Below, piece after piece: positions 16,780 to 26,389 of a stretch of DNA of 64,000 nucleotides (positions are counted from its first letter, which is position 1; the number at the start of each line of letters is the position of its first letter). Source of the stretch: JAICMB01 sp963838885 (GTDB lineage: Bacteria > Acidobacteriota > Terriglobia > Bryobacterales > Bryobacteraceae); the NCBI GenBank assembly GCA_963838885.1, contig CAWITB010000053.1, positions 1-64,000 on the forward strand, given 5' to 3'. The notes beneath the pieces are model-generated. The model saw nothing but the letters and a program-made list of their open reading frames with translations, was not told the origin of the DNA and made no database searches. Both the position numbers and the translations under genes were made by a program.

Positions 16780-18186
16780 GTGCTCGCGAAACGCATTCTC
16801 GCAACCATCGAGCGCTACGCCATGTTCTCGCCCGGACAACGCGCCGGAATGGCCGTGTCGGGTGGCGCCGATTCGGTCTGTCTGCTGCATATGCTCCATG
16901 AACTCGCGCCTCGTTGGGACCTGCGCCTTGCCGTCATCCACATCGATCATGGAATCCGCGGGGCGGCGTCGGATGCGGACGCGGAGTTCGCGCGCTCTTT
17001 GGCGGAGCAGTTCTCGCTGCCTTTTCATTTCCGCCGGGTTGACGTTCCGGCTCTGAAAGACAACTTGGAACAGGCCGCGCGCGGCGCACGGCGGCAATTT
17101 TTTCTGGACCTGCTCGGATCGGGAGCGGTCCAGCGGGTCGCTACTGGACACACGCGCTCGGACCAGGCCGAAACCGTCTTGTATCGCATCCTGCGCGGAT
17201 CGGGTCCGGCAGGCATCGCCGGCATCCGGCCCGTCGATCGCAATGGAATCGTGCGGCCATTACTCTACTGCACTCGCGCCGAAGTCCGGAACTGGCTTGA
17301 GGAGAGGCAAATCCGCTGGCGGGAAGACGAAAGCAATCAGGATCTCTCCTATGACCGCAACCGCATCCGTCACGCGCTGCTGCCGCAATTGCGGCGCGAG
17401 TACAATCCCAACGTCGACGAGACGCTCGCGAACATGGCCGAGATCGCCCGCGACGACGAGGAATATTGGACGGAGCGGTTGGACGCCACGCCCCTGTCCG
17501 GTCCCGCGTTCTGCCTTCCCATCGAGCGCCTGCGCAGCCATCCGGCGCCCGCTCGCCGCATTATCCGGCGGGCAATTCAGGCGATCAAAGGCGATCTGCG
17601 CCAGATCGATTTCGAGCACGTCGAAGCGGTGCTCGAGATGGCCCGCTCGGGCGAGGGACATGGCCGCACGCAAGCGCCTGGCGTGGACATATTCCGCTCC
17701 TTCGAATGGATCCGTTTCGCTCCGGCGGGGTATGACAATATGCGGGAACGGGACTTTTGTATTGCGTTCGAGCCTCCGGCCGAGATCGCCGTTCCGGGCG
17801 CGGCGCGCGCAATCGAGTTCCAACTTGTCGATCGAGAAGGAGCGGGGGCGCTTCCCGAAGCGTGTGCTAATGTGGTAGACGAGTTAGATTGGCAACGGAT
17901 CTCTTCGCCGTCGGCGCCCGCCGGCGCCAGTTCTGGTTGGCTCGAACTGCGCAACTGGAGACCGGGTGACCACTATCGACCAGCGGGGCGACCACACGAC
18001 GAAAAAATCAAGTTCCTGTTCCAGGAGGCGCGCGTGCCTTTATGGGACCGCCGTTGGTGGCCAGTGCTCACGGCCAGAGGCCTCATTGTATGGAGCCGCC
18101 AGTTCGGTCCGGCGGACGGATTTGAGCGGAACGCGTCCACTGCAACAATCCTGCGCATTCGAGACTCAAAGCGCAAGTTGGTTTGA
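16780..18186 (+). CDS. tilS: tRNA(Ile)-lysidine synthase
   Basis: Cytoplasmic N-type ATP-pyrophosphatase that converts C34 of the AUA-reading tRNA(Ile) to lysidine, an essential step in bacteria. The PP-loop is SGGADS at residues 27-32, followed by the family markers IDHGIRG, VATGHTRSDQAETVL, RILRGSGPAGIAGI and RPLLYCTRAEV. Length (468) matches TilS with its C-terminal tRNA-binding domains (WRPGDHYRPAGRPHDEKIKFLFQEARVPLWDR). Start is a GTG just after the upstream small ORF. About 75 bp further on comes ftsH, a common tilS-ftsH pairing in bacteria. Confidence 0.95.
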   Translation: MLAKRILATIERYAMFSPGQRAGMAVSGGADSVCLLHMLHELAPRWDLRLAVIHIDHGIRGAASDADAEFARSLAEQFSLPFHFRRVDVPALKDNLEQAARGARRQFFLDLLGSGAVQRVATGHTRSDQAETVLYRILRGSGPAGIAGIRPVDRNGIVRPLLYCTRAEVRNWLEERQIRWREDESNQDLSYDRNRIRHALLPQLRREYNPNVDETLANMAEIARDDEEYWTERLDATPLSGPAFCLPIERLRSHPAPARRIIRRAIQAIKGDLRQIDFEHVEAVLEMARSGEGHGRTQAPGVDIFRSFEWIRFAPAGYDNMRERDFCIAFEPPAEIAVPGAARAIEFQLVDREGAGALPEACANVVDELDWQRISSPSAPAGASSGWLELRNWRPGDHYRPAGRPHDEKIKFLFQEARVPLWDRRWWPVLTARGLIVWSRQFGPADGFERNASTATILRIRDSKRKLV

Positions 18187-18261
18187 ATCGATATCGTTCA
18201 TGCGCACGTCAAACATATATGCGGCCTCTTGGCCCCGGCGGCGCTTTTGTTCGGAGAAGGC

Positions 18262-20181
18262 ATGAATTCTAACGTAAAGACAGCAATATTCTGGGTAGTC
18301 ATATTAATGGTGGTAGTCCTGCTCTGGACTGTCGTCCGCCAGACCAAGTCCCATCCCGACGCGCAGCCGTCGTTCTCGCAATTTCTCAACGACGTGGAAC
18401 AAGGCAAGGTCAAGTCGGTGGTGATCACCGCGAACGACCTGCACGGCACGTACGCGGGCAGCAGCGAGGAGTTTCACGTGGTGGTTCCGACGAACTACCC
18501 GAAGATGATCGACGAGTTGACGGCCAAGGGCGTGGACGTGAAGTACGGCAAGGAGACCACCAATGGCTGGGTCTCCATCCTGGTGCAGGCGATTCCATTC
18601 GTACTGCTGCTGGCGTTCTGGATTTTCATGATGCGCCAGATGCAGAGCGGCGGCAACAAGGCTCTGAGCTTCGGGAAGAGCCGCGCGCGTCTGCATTCGT
18701 CGCAACAGAAGAAGGTGACGTTTAAGGATGTCGCGGGCGTGGAGGAGGCCAAGGAAGAGCTTCAGGAGATCATCGAATTTCTTCGCGAGCCCCAAAAATT
18801 CCAAAAACTCGGCGGACGCATTCCGAAAGGCGTGCTGCTGATCGGGCCTCCGGGAACGGGCAAGACGCTTCTGGCGCGCGCCATTGCAGGAGAAGCGAGC
18901 GTTCCGTTCTTTTCGATTTCCGGTTCGGATTTCGTCGAGATGTTCGTGGGCGTCGGCGCGAGCCGGGTCCGGGACCTATTCGAGCAGGGCAAAAAGAACG
19001 CGCCTTGCATCGTCTTCATCGATGAAATCGACGCCGTCGGGCGCCACCGCGGCGCGGGTCTCGGCGGGGGACACGACGAGCGCGAGCAGACGTTGAACCA
19101 GTTGCTGGTTGAAATGGACGGTTTCGAATCGAACGAGGGCGTTATCCTGGTGGCTGCGACGAACCGGCCCGATGTACTCGATCCGGCGCTGCTTCGCCCC
19201 GGCCGTTTCGACCGCCGCGTGGTGGTGGGAAGGCCCGACGTGAAGGGCCGCGAGATGATCCTGCGGGTGCATTCGAAGAAGACGCCCCTGGCTGACGACG
19301 TCGATCTTAGCGTGCTGGCGCGCGGCACGCCGGGTTTTGCGGGCGCGGATCTGGCGAACCTGGTGAATGAAGCGGCGCTGGTCGCGGCGCGTCAGAATCG
19401 CAAGCTGGTGGCGATGTCCGATTTCGAGCTGGCGAAAGACAAAGTCATCATGGGCGTGGAGCGCAAATCGTTGATTATCAGCGACGACGAGAAGCGTAAC
19501 ACGGCATATCACGAGGCCGGTCACGCGCTGGTCGCCATGATCATTCCGAACGCCGACCCGCTACACAAGGTAACCATCATCCCGCGCGGCATGGCGCTGG
19601 GCGTCACGATGCAGTTGCCGATCGACGACAAGCACTCTTACAACAAAGACTATCTGCAGGCGCAGCTTTCGATTCTGATGGCCGGCCGCATCGCCGAAGA
19701 GATTTTCATGCACCACATTACGACGGGCGCCGGCAACGACATCGAGCGCGCCACGGAGATGGCCCGCAAAATGGTCTGTGAATGGGGCATGAGCGAGCTT
19801 GGGCCCATGAGCTTCGGCAAGAAGGAAGAGCAGATTTTCCTCGGCCGCGAGATCGCGCAGCATCGCGATTACAGCGAAGCGACCGCGATTCGCATCGACG
19901 AGCAGGTCCGCAAGCTCGTCGAAAACGCGTATTCGGAAGCTCGCCAGATTATTGAAGAACGCTCCGGGGCCATGGTCCGCATCGCGGAAGCGCTGCTGGA
20001 GCGCGAAGTTCTCGACGGCGCCGAGGTCCGAAAACTGATCGAGGGCGAGGAATTGGCGCCCATGCCTGCTACAACGGGCAAGCCGCCGCGCAGTCCGGAA
20101 CCCGATAAGCCGGCGGTTCGCCCCGAAGGCGGCCACCCCCTGCCTGGTCTGCTCGGCGGCGAGCGGCCCGCGCCGGCGTAG
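18262..20181 (+). CDS. ftsH: ATP-dependent zinc metalloprotease FtsH
   Basis: Membrane-anchored AAA+ protease that extracts and degrades misfolded membrane proteins and short-lived regulators. The start is ATG 18262, preceded by GGAGAAGGC; an upstream in-frame ATG at 18229 would add 11 residues before the first helix. Two membrane helices lie at about 9-25 and 104-122 around a periplasmic domain. The AAA module has Walker A GPPGTGKT (195-202), Walker B VFIDEID (251-257) and the second region of homology NRPDVLDPALLRPGRFDR. The zinc site HEAGH is at 417-421. Length is 639 residues, normal for the family, with a proline-rich tail. Confidence 0.97.
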   Translation: MNSNVKTAIFWVVILMVVVLLWTVVRQTKSHPDAQPSFSQFLNDVEQGKVKSVVITANDLHGTYAGSSEEFHVVVPTNYPKMIDELTAKGVDVKYGKETTNGWVSILVQAIPFVLLLAFWIFMMRQMQSGGNKALSFGKSRARLHSSQQKKVTFKDVAGVEEAKEELQEIIEFLREPQKFQKLGGRIPKGVLLIGPPGTGKTLLARAIAGEASVPFFSISGSDFVEMFVGVGASRVRDLFEQGKKNAPCIVFIDEIDAVGRHRGAGLGGGHDEREQTLNQLLVEMDGFESNEGVILVAATNRPDVLDPALLRPGRFDRRVVVGRPDVKGREMILRVHSKKTPLADDVDLSVLARGTPGFAGADLANLVNEAALVAARQNRKLVAMSDFELAKDKVIMGVERKSLIISDDEKRNTAYHEAGHALVAMIIPNADPLHKVTIIPRGMALGVTMQLPIDDKHSYNKDYLQAQLSILMAGRIAEEIFMHHITTGAGNDIERATEMARKMVCEWGMSELGPMSFGKKEEQIFLGREIAQHRDYSEATAIRIDEQVRKLVENAYSEARQIIEERSGAMVRIAEALLEREVLDGAEVRKLIEGEELAPMPATTGKPPRSPEPDKPAVRPEGGHPLPGLLGGERPAPA

Positions 20182-21351
20182 ATGGTTGCCGAGTCGATCC
20201 CGGCATTTCCGGTTTATCTATTCGACGTCGACGGCACGCTGGTTGACTCCGCTTGCGACATTTGCGGGGCCATCCAGGAAGTGCTCGGCGCCAACCAGCG
20301 CGGTGATATCTCCGACGCTCTGCTGCGCCGCTACATCGGGCGGCATCTTCTCGATCTTTTCCAGGATCTCTTTCCCGGCCACAATGCCCAGCAGATCGAG
20401 GAAATGATTGTTCATTACCGCAAGGCTTATCCGGCGCGCAATCACGCGATGACGCAATGTTATGCGGGCGTCCCCGAGATGCTCGCCTCCCTGCGCGGCC
20501 GGAAATCGACGGCGACGACGAAGGGAACTCCCATGACGCGGCTGATGCTGGAAAAATTCGCGCTGCTGCCGTACTTCGATCACGTGCAAGGTACAGACGG
20601 GTTTGCGGCTAAGCCCGCCCCGGACGTTATCTTCGCGTCTTTAGACGTGTTCGGAGCCGAGCCTCGGGACTGCCTGCTCGTGGGAGACGCGCCAGCCGAC
20701 ATGGAAGCCGGACGACGCGCGGGCGTGAAGACCTGCGCCGTTCTGTACGGCTATGGCGCGCGAGAGGAACTGCTAAGGTGGGAACCCGATTACGCGATCG
20801 AGCATCCCGGTGAGTTGGAAGTGGGCGGAGATGCGCGGCGGGCTCTGGATATCTTGAAAGATGTACCGAAGATCGAGCACGAACTGGTCCACGCTGAGGC
20901 TCGCCAGTTCGGGGTGAATAAAATTCAACGTATAGAGTGGAACGAGACCGGAGAGAAGGTTTATATGCGCGCATGGCGAGATTGCGTCGAGCGGCATGCG
21001 CCGGTCTTGCGCGGCATCACGCCGGCGGAGCTCGCTTCCGTAGCGAAGGACGCTTCAGCTTTCGGATACCGGCTGTTGCGTACTCCCGGGTTTCTGCCAA
21101 GCCGTGAGCAGAGGTCTTCCTATGCGTCCCTTGTGCTCGCGGCGGCTTTGTGCGTCGCTTTGCACCGATCTGGGTGGAAGCTGACTTACTTTGCTGCCGG
21201 CGATGCAAGAAGCTTCCAAATGGAAGAGGAGAGCATTAAGCCATTTGACGTAATCGCCAAACTTGCAGCGGGAACGTTGCTGGAATCCGAATGGCGGGCG
21301 CGTTGCGAGGTGTTGGGCATCGGGATGTTGGACCTCGGTTGTGTCGCGTGA
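20182..21351 (+). CDS. HAD-family phosphatase with an extra C-terminal domain
   Basis: The first ~215 residues are a phosphoglycolate-phosphatase-like HAD hydrolase: FDVDGTLVDS (nucleophile Asp15, acid Asp17), a cap region, TATTKGTP, AKPAPDVIF (lysine) and GDAPADMEAGRRAGV. The remaining ~170 residues, from VPKIEHELVHAEARQF on, are not part of a normal HAD protein and I do not recognise them; they end GIGMLDLGCVA. It begins with ATG directly after the ftsH stop, suggesting co-transcription. A real fusion is one explanation; readthrough into a second gene after an indel around 20860-20880 is another, since that is where the HAD fold should stop. Confidence 0.8.
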   Translation: MVAESIPAFPVYLFDVDGTLVDSACDICGAIQEVLGANQRGDISDALLRRYIGRHLLDLFQDLFPGHNAQQIEEMIVHYRKAYPARNHAMTQCYAGVPEMLASLRGRKSTATTKGTPMTRLMLEKFALLPYFDHVQGTDGFAAKPAPDVIFASLDVFGAEPRDCLLVGDAPADMEAGRRAGVKTCAVLYGYGAREELLRWEPDYAIEHPGELEVGGDARRALDILKDVPKIEHELVHAEARQFGVNKIQRIEWNETGEKVYMRAWRDCVERHAPVLRGITPAELASVAKDASAFGYRLLRTPGFLPSREQRSSYASLVLAAALCVALHRSGWKLTYFAAGDARSFQMEEESIKPFDVIAKLAAGTLLESEWRARCEVLGIGMLDLGCVA

Positions 21352-21403
21352 AGGTGACGGACAACCGCTCGTGAATTCGCGAAAAACAGAAGCTCAGGGG
21401 CAT

Positions 21404-21757
21404 TCACGCGTACTCTATCAGCTCCATGAAGCCATAATCCATGTGCATCTCCTGGTGGCAGTGGAACAGCGTCGCGCCGGGATTGCTCGCGATCAGCTCG
21501 GCCTCGATAACTTTGTTGGGCTGCACGACCACAACGTCTTTTCGTACGCCTGAGGTTGGCACGCCTTCCACTTTCGCCAATTCAAACGTGTGCCGATGCA
21601 AGTGCACGGGATGCGCTTCGTCGCCGCGGTTGTCGGATAGCAACCGGTAGCGGTCATCCGACTTTATGTGAATCTGATCGGTCTTGGGGTAAGACTTGCC
21701 GTTGATTGTCCACTTGTCGACCCAATGTGACTGGCAATACGGGCCGTTAAAGCGGAG
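21404..21757 (-). pseudogene. Multicopper oxidase, C-terminal fragment
   Basis: Last ~118 residues of a multicopper oxidase. Copper ligands are visible in HPVHLHRHTFEL (type 3/type 1 sites) and LFHCHQEMHMDYGFM (HCHxxxH with a methionine axial ligand). Sequence upstream, WVDKWTINGKSYPKTDQIH, is also in frame and family-like, then the homology stops before the brnA gene. The N-terminal two thirds of the enzyme are missing, so this is a remnant, perhaps cut off when the BrnTA/primase segment arrived. Confidence 0.8.
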
Positions 21758-21767
21758 CGGTCTTGGC

Positions 21768-22088
21768 CTATTTCCGGTGTTTCGGCATGTTCTCGCGCAA
21801 CACCCGATTGATGTAGGTCTGCCAGCCCTTGCCCTCCTGCCTGTAGGCTTCCAGCACGTCCTGGTCTATGCGTAGGGTCTGATTCACCTTGCGCTCCTGT
21901 TCGTCCTTCGCCGGTCGTCCCCTGCGGCCGCGGCGCAGCAATTCTTGGGTGGCCTTCTTACCGAAAAGCTCGGTCAAAACCTCCGGCGCGGGCCGGGCGC
22001 GGCGCAGTTCCTCCGGCGTAATCTCCGGGTTTTCCTCGTCAATGAGTTCGGGATTCGGGGTCTTGTCGCTGTGCTTCTTGCCTTTCAT
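21768..22088 (-). CDS. brnA: BrnA-type antitoxin
   Basis: DNA-binding antitoxin of the BrnT/BrnA type II toxin-antitoxin system; it neutralises the BrnT RNase and represses its own operon. The C-terminal part (KVNQTLRIDQDVLEAYRQEGKGWQTYINRVLRENM) is the ribbon-helix-helix domain. The N-terminus is charged and rich in proline and glutamate. It overlaps the upstream toxin gene by 50 bases, the usual toxin-first order for this family. Length 106 residues is typical. Confidence 0.88.
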   Translation of the reverse strand: MKGKKHSDKTPNPELIDEENPEITPEELRRARPAPEVLTELFGKKATQELLRRGRRGRPAKDEQERKVNQTLRIDQDVLEAYRQEGKGWQTYINRVLRENMPKHRK

Positions 22089-22341
22089 ACATCAGTTCCT
22101 CTTTCCGGTTAGCCTTTCTGAAGCTGATGACGCGGATGGCGTCATCTCGCTTGGTGACTACGGCGACATGCAGGCGCTCGTCGAGCAAACCAAAGATGCG
22201 AAAGCGCTGCTCGCCATATTCCCGCCGCCTGTCCTCGACCATGAGCGCGGAGACCCAGTCAATATTGGCCAACCGCTCGAACGAAAGCCCGCGCTGTGCG
22301 ATGTTGCGCCCGTTTTTGGCCGGGTCGAAGTCAATCTCCAT
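22039..22341 (-). CDS. brnT: BrnT-type RNase toxin
   Basis: Toxin of the BrnTA module, a RelE-like ribonuclease fold. The sequence starts MEIDFDPAKNGRNIAQRGLSFERLANIDW, the BrnT signature (FDPAKxxxNxxxRGxSFE), and continues to RFRIFGLLDERLHVAVVTKRDDAIRVISFRKANRKE, with the catalytic arginine/glutamate tail. Length 100 residues. It is first in the pair, followed by brnA. The module lies in a patch with a plasmid primase remnant, suggesting that it stabilised a now integrated plasmid or element. Confidence 0.88.
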   Translation of the reverse strand: MEIDFDPAKNGRNIAQRGLSFERLANIDWVSALMVEDRRREYGEQRFRIFGLLDERLHVAVVTKRDDAIRVISFRKANRKEELMYERQEAQRQDPESRTH

Positions 22342-22430
22342 TTGCTTTATTTGCTACAGCAAGAAATAACACAAGTCAAGAATATTTGCAGTAGCATTAA
22401 TTCCCGTGTTACCGGCTGCGCGGATTGACG

Positions 22431-22983
22431 CTACTTTCTCAGCCGCGCGCGTCGCCTGGCCGATGTCTTAATCATGGCCGTTCTCCTTCGCCTTCGTGGA
22501 TATTTCCATGACCCGGTCGGCTGTTTCTTCGGGCGTGCGCTTGAACGGGTCAATGGCGATGCAGCAAAACGTGAAATCCGCAGTGCTGCGCTTTTACCGC
22601 CGCGCGTGGATTCCGGTGCGCCTGCCAAGCAGCGCTCATAGCTGGGCCGCGCTTTGCGGCGTGGTTCAGAACATCGAAGGGGGATGCCGATTGCGCCGGT
22701 TTCGACGGGGGCCGGGCTAGCAGTCCCATGCTTTCAAGCTGCGCCCGGCTCATCATAGGGCCGGGGTGCGCATCCTCAACGGTCAAGACGGGGAAATCTG
22801 CTTTGTACTTGCGCTTGTAGTTGCCGGTTCCGGCCATCCGCACGGAACCGCTGGCGGAAAGGTCGGCTCCCGTTCCCCGCTTCAGGCGGCTGGTAAATTC
22901 GCGGTCGCCCCGGCGAGGTTCCGTTATAGCCGATCGTTTTCACGGCCTGTCCAGGCGCGATCTCGACCGACACCGGCCCGATG
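22431..22983 (-). pseudogene. RepB-like DNA primase, C-terminal remnant with several frameshifts
   Basis: Plasmid-type replication primase (RepB_primase, archaeo-eukaryotic primase fold) fragment. Pieces read in successive frames: VKTIGYNGTSP, then EFTSRLKRGTGADLSASG, SVRMAGTGNYKRKYKADFP and VLTVEDAHPGPMMSRAQL, then DFTFCCIAIDPFKRTPEE and TADRVMEISTKAKENGHD, then KTSARRRARLRK. The SGSVRMAGTGNYKxKYxxDFP block and the PEETADRLMEIStKAKENG block are typical of this family. At least three one-base shifts separate them, near 22910, 22590 and 22475. The catalytic N-terminal part is not found upstream before uvrB. Recognition is by memory of family sequences, not a search. Confidence 0.65.
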
Positions 22984-23098
22984 CGTGAAGTCGTTCTTCG
23001 GAGCGCGGGAAAGGTCCGTCACCTCATGATATTCACGATTGTACGCCGAGCGGGCCCGATTGTATGCCCAAGCGGCGGCGTTTGGGACAATAGAACTT

Positions 23099-25118
23099 AT
23101 GGGGTTTCATCTGACGGTCGATTACCGTCCGCGGGGCGATCAGGGCGCCGCTATCGAGCAGCTTTTTCGCGGCGTTCTGGACGGTGAGAAGCACCAGGTC
23201 CTGCTCGGCGTAACGGGGTCGGGCAAGACGTTTTCGATGGCGAAGGTGATCGAAAAGGCGGGCCGCCCAGCGCTGGTGCTGGCGCACAACAAGACGCTGG
23301 CGGCGCAGCTCTATCACGAGTTCAAGACGTTTTTTCCATCGAACGCGGTGGAATATTTCGTGAGCTACTACGATTACTACCAGCCCGAAGCGTACATCCC
23401 GTCCGGCGATATTTATATCGAAAAAGAAGCGACCATCAACGACGAGCTGGACAAATTGCGGCTGGCCGCCACCAAGTCGCTTTTCGAGCGGCGCGATTGC
23501 GTGATCGTCGCGAGCGTCAGTTGCATTTATGGGTTAGGCTCGCCGGAAGCGTACTACGGGATGCTGTTGATGCTCGAAAAGGGCCAGAAAATTACGCGCG
23601 AGCAGATCACCTCCAAGCTGGTAGAGATCCTGTACGAGCGCAGCAACAGCGATTTCCGCCGCGGCACGTTTCGCGTGCGCGGAGACGTGATCGAGGTGTT
23701 TCCGACCTATGACGATTACGCCTATCGCATTGAACTATGGGGCGATGAAGTGGCAGGTTTGACGCAGGTCGATCCGCTGCTGGGACAGGTGCGCCACACC
23801 TATCTGCGTCTGCCGATCTATCCCAAAACGCATTACGTGATGACGCGGGAAACGCGCGAGAAGGCGTTGAAAAGCATCGAAGAAGAGCTGCTCGCATGGC
23901 ATCCGGAGCTTGAAAAACAGGGCAAGGTCGTCGAAGCGCAGCGCCTGTATCAGCGCACCATGTTCGATCTGGAGATGATCCGGCAGATCGGATACTGCCA
24001 CGGAATCGAGAATTATTCGAGGCATTTCTCGGGCCGCTTGCCGGGCGAGGCTCCGCCGACGCTGCTCGATTACCTGCCTCACGATCATTTGCTTTTCATC
24101 GATGAGAGCCATCAGACCGTTCCACAGTTGCAAGGCATGTATCATGGCGACCGCTCGCGCAAGAACGTTCTGGTCGATTACGGATTCCGGCTTCCCAGCG
24201 CGCGGGACAACCGGCCGTTGACGTTCGAGGAATTCGAAAATCGGGTGAACCAGGCGATTTACGTTTCCGCCACGCCGGGGCCCTACGAGCTGACGAAATC
24301 GTCGGGCGTGGTGGTGGAGCAGATCATCCGGCCGACGGGGCTGGTCGATCCAGCGGTCGAGATCCGGCCCATCAAAGGACAGGTCGACGATCTGCTGAAC
24401 GAGATCCGGCTGCGCACCGAACGGAACGAACGGGTGCTGGTGACGACGCTGACGAAGCGCATGTCGGAGGATCTGGCCGAGTATTACGCCGAAGTGGGCG
24501 TGCGTTGCGCGTATTTGCATTCGGAAGTGACCACGCTCGACCGCATTAAGATTTTGCGGGACCTGCGGCGCGGCGAATTCGATGCGCTGATCGGGGTCAA
24601 TCTGCTGCGCGAAGGGCTGGATCTTGCCGGAGGTTTCGCTGGTGGCGGTGCTCGACGCCGATAAGGAGGGTTTTCTGCGTTCCTCGGGATCGCTGATCCA
24701 GACCATGGGCCGCGCCGCCCGCAACTTGAACGGCAGGGCGATTTTATATGCCGACGTGATGACGCAGAGTATGCGCCGGGCGATTGATGAAACGACCCGG
24801 CGGCGCAGGATTCAGGAACAATACAACGAGGACAACCACATTGTTCCGCAATCGATCGTCAAGCCGATCGATATGACGCTGGTCGCGATCGCGGAGGCCG
24901 ACTACGTCACGGTACCTGTCGAGCCGGAAGATCCGGTCGCGGAAATGACGTTCGAGGAACGCCAAAAATTCCTCCACGATCTGGAAGAAACGATGCGCGA
25001 GGCCGCCAAAAAATTCGATTTTAAAAAGGCGGCGGCCATTCGCGATCGCATCAAGGCGTTAAAGACGCCGGGATTTCATGAAGAAGCGGCCGCAAGTAGC
25101 GCTGGTCTGCGCGGGTAA
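23099..25118 (+). CDS. uvrB: Excinuclease ABC subunit B, one frameshift
   Basis: Damage-verifying helicase-like subunit of nucleotide excision repair. Start ATG 23099 gives MGFHLTVDYRPRGDQ; a frame opening at 23039 adds 20 unlikely residues. Walker A is GVTGSGKT (37-44), the beta-hairpin region YYDYYQPEAYIP is present, the DEAD-like box is FIDESHQT, and motif V/VI pieces LLREGLDL and QTMGRAARN follow. Near 24622 one extra T (GATCTTGCC for GATCTGCC) shifts the frame between LLREGLDL and EVSLVAVLDADKEGFLRS. The C-terminal UVR motif (FEERQKFLHDLEETMREAAKKFDFKKAA) is intact. The total of about 672 codons is normal, so an assembly error is likely. Confidence 0.93.
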
Positions 25119-25857
25119 TCTTAGCGGCAGCCCCATTCTCGCCTTTCCGGGCCTGCCCGAACAGCTGGGTCCGGTCATGTCCTCTTCGCTTCGCTTGGCG
25201 AGCCGCATTGTCCATACGCTCCGCGCCGGATCGCCCGTGAACAACTACGAGGCGTTCGCGGAGTCAAAGCTGGTCCTGATAGCCGAGCCCGACGCCGGCA
25301 TAGCCGATACCGTTCGCGCGCTTGCGGATGCAGGACTGCATTGGGAGGGCAAATGCGTGGTTTTGTGCAGCGCGGCGCTCGAGAGCGAGCGTTTGGGCGT
25401 GCTGGCGGAGTGCGGCGCCGCGATCGCATCCTTGTGCAATATCCCGGATCTTGAGGTCCCGGCAATTTTGGTGGAAGGCGACCGGACCGCGATGGCGGCG
25501 CTGCGGCCGCTGGCACGCCAAGGCGCGCCCCTGCTGATGCATGTGCCGGCGTCCCGCAAGAGGTTTTACCTCGCGGCGGAGGCGTGCGCGGGCCCGCTGC
25601 TAGCGGCGATTTTGCTCCGCACGGATGAATATTTGCAGCTGGCCGGCGTGGGGGCCGCGAACGCGGCGCACATTCTGCGTGGCCGCACCGGGAAGACGCT
25701 GCGGGCCTTTCTGAAGTCGGGGCGAGGTCCGCAAGAGCCCGAACTGGAGCGCGAGCTGGCAGCGCTGGCGGCGCTCGACCCGGACATCGCCGATTCCTTG
25801 CAACGGATCGCCGCGCTGACGACTCAAAAAACGAAGCGATCGCAGGCTATGCGCTAG
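25078..25857 (+). CDS. Rossmann-like/DUF2520-type protein
   Basis: A 259-residue protein with an N-terminal nucleotide-binding-like start VALVCAGNLSGSP and an alpha-helical C-terminal half (KRFYLAAEACAGPLLAAILLRTDEYLQLAGV), the layout of Rossmann plus DUF2520 proteins related to pyrroline-5-carboxylate or 6-phosphogluconate dehydrogenases. Middle strands VLIAEPDAGIADTV and VVLCSAALESERLGVLAECGAAIASL fit the family (second strand, then the HCSG-like step). The ATG at 25078 overlaps the uvrB end by 41 bases; no better start was seen. The substrate and cofactor are unknown. The assignment rests on the overall pattern and is moderate. Confidence 0.6.
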   Translation: MKKRPQVALVCAGNLSGSPILAFPGLPEQLGPVMSSSLRLASRIVHTLRAGSPVNNYEAFAESKLVLIAEPDAGIADTVRALADAGLHWEGKCVVLCSAALESERLGVLAECGAAIASLCNIPDLEVPAILVEGDRTAMAALRPLARQGAPLLMHVPASRKRFYLAAEACAGPLLAAILLRTDEYLQLAGVGAANAAHILRGRTGKTLRAFLKSGRGPQEPELERELAALAALDPDIADSLQRIAALTTQKTKRSQAMR

Positions 25858-25921
25858 TTTCTCGGAACCTTCGTCCTGCACGCAGCGTATACAAAACAAG
25901 TCTTAGCAAGTGGAGGCATTT

Positions 25922-26389
25922 ATGCGCGCCGTCCTATTCTCGCTAGCTGTTGGACTGCTGACATTTCCCGGCTCTCTGTGCGCCGCTCCGAAGCTATCGT
26001 GCGACTCGAATGAGGGCGCCAGGCTTTCAACCACGCAGACTTTATCGTTCGACCCCGATGGCGTGATCCAGATCGAGCAGTCGTTCGGCGACCTGGAGAT
26101 TGAAGGATGGGACCGCGCCGAAGTAGAAATTACGACCATTCACCACAGCTTGGCGAGCCGGTCGATGACGCTGACGGCGCTGAAGCAGGGTGAAGACCGG
26201 CTGAAGATCTCGACCGGGCGGGCGGAGCGCGGCGGCACGGGGCTGCAATATATTATCAAGGCTCCCGCAAGGGCCACGCTGGTGTTGCACCACCACGCCG
26301 GCGGCATCAAATTCGCGCACTTCGCGGGGGATGTCGAGGTGAGCCAGCCATCCAAGGGCGAGGCGGGAAGCCGCAACATAAAATGGTGA
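25922..26389 (+). CDS. Exported DUF4097-like protein, probably truncated
   Basis: Start at ATG 25922, which has GGAGG five bases ahead; an ATG at 25910 would place the ribosome-binding site inside the gene. The signal peptide is MRAVLFSLAVGLLTFPGSLCAAP. The body (TLSFDPDGVIQIEQSFGDLEIEGWDRAEVEIT, then KISTGRAERGGTGLQYIIKAP, then LVLHHHAGGIKFAHFAGDVEV) is a beta-helix-like pattern of putative adhesin/DUF4097 proteins, which average 250-300 residues. At 155 residues it stops abruptly in GEAGSRNIKW, so the C-terminal half may be lost to a frameshift or deletion. Confidence 0.65.
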   Translation: MRAVLFSLAVGLLTFPGSLCAAPKLSCDSNEGARLSTTQTLSFDPDGVIQIEQSFGDLEIEGWDRAEVEITTIHHSLASRSMTLTALKQGEDRLKISTGRAERGGTGLQYIIKAPARATLVLHHHAGGIKFAHFAGDVEVSQPSKGEAGSRNIKW

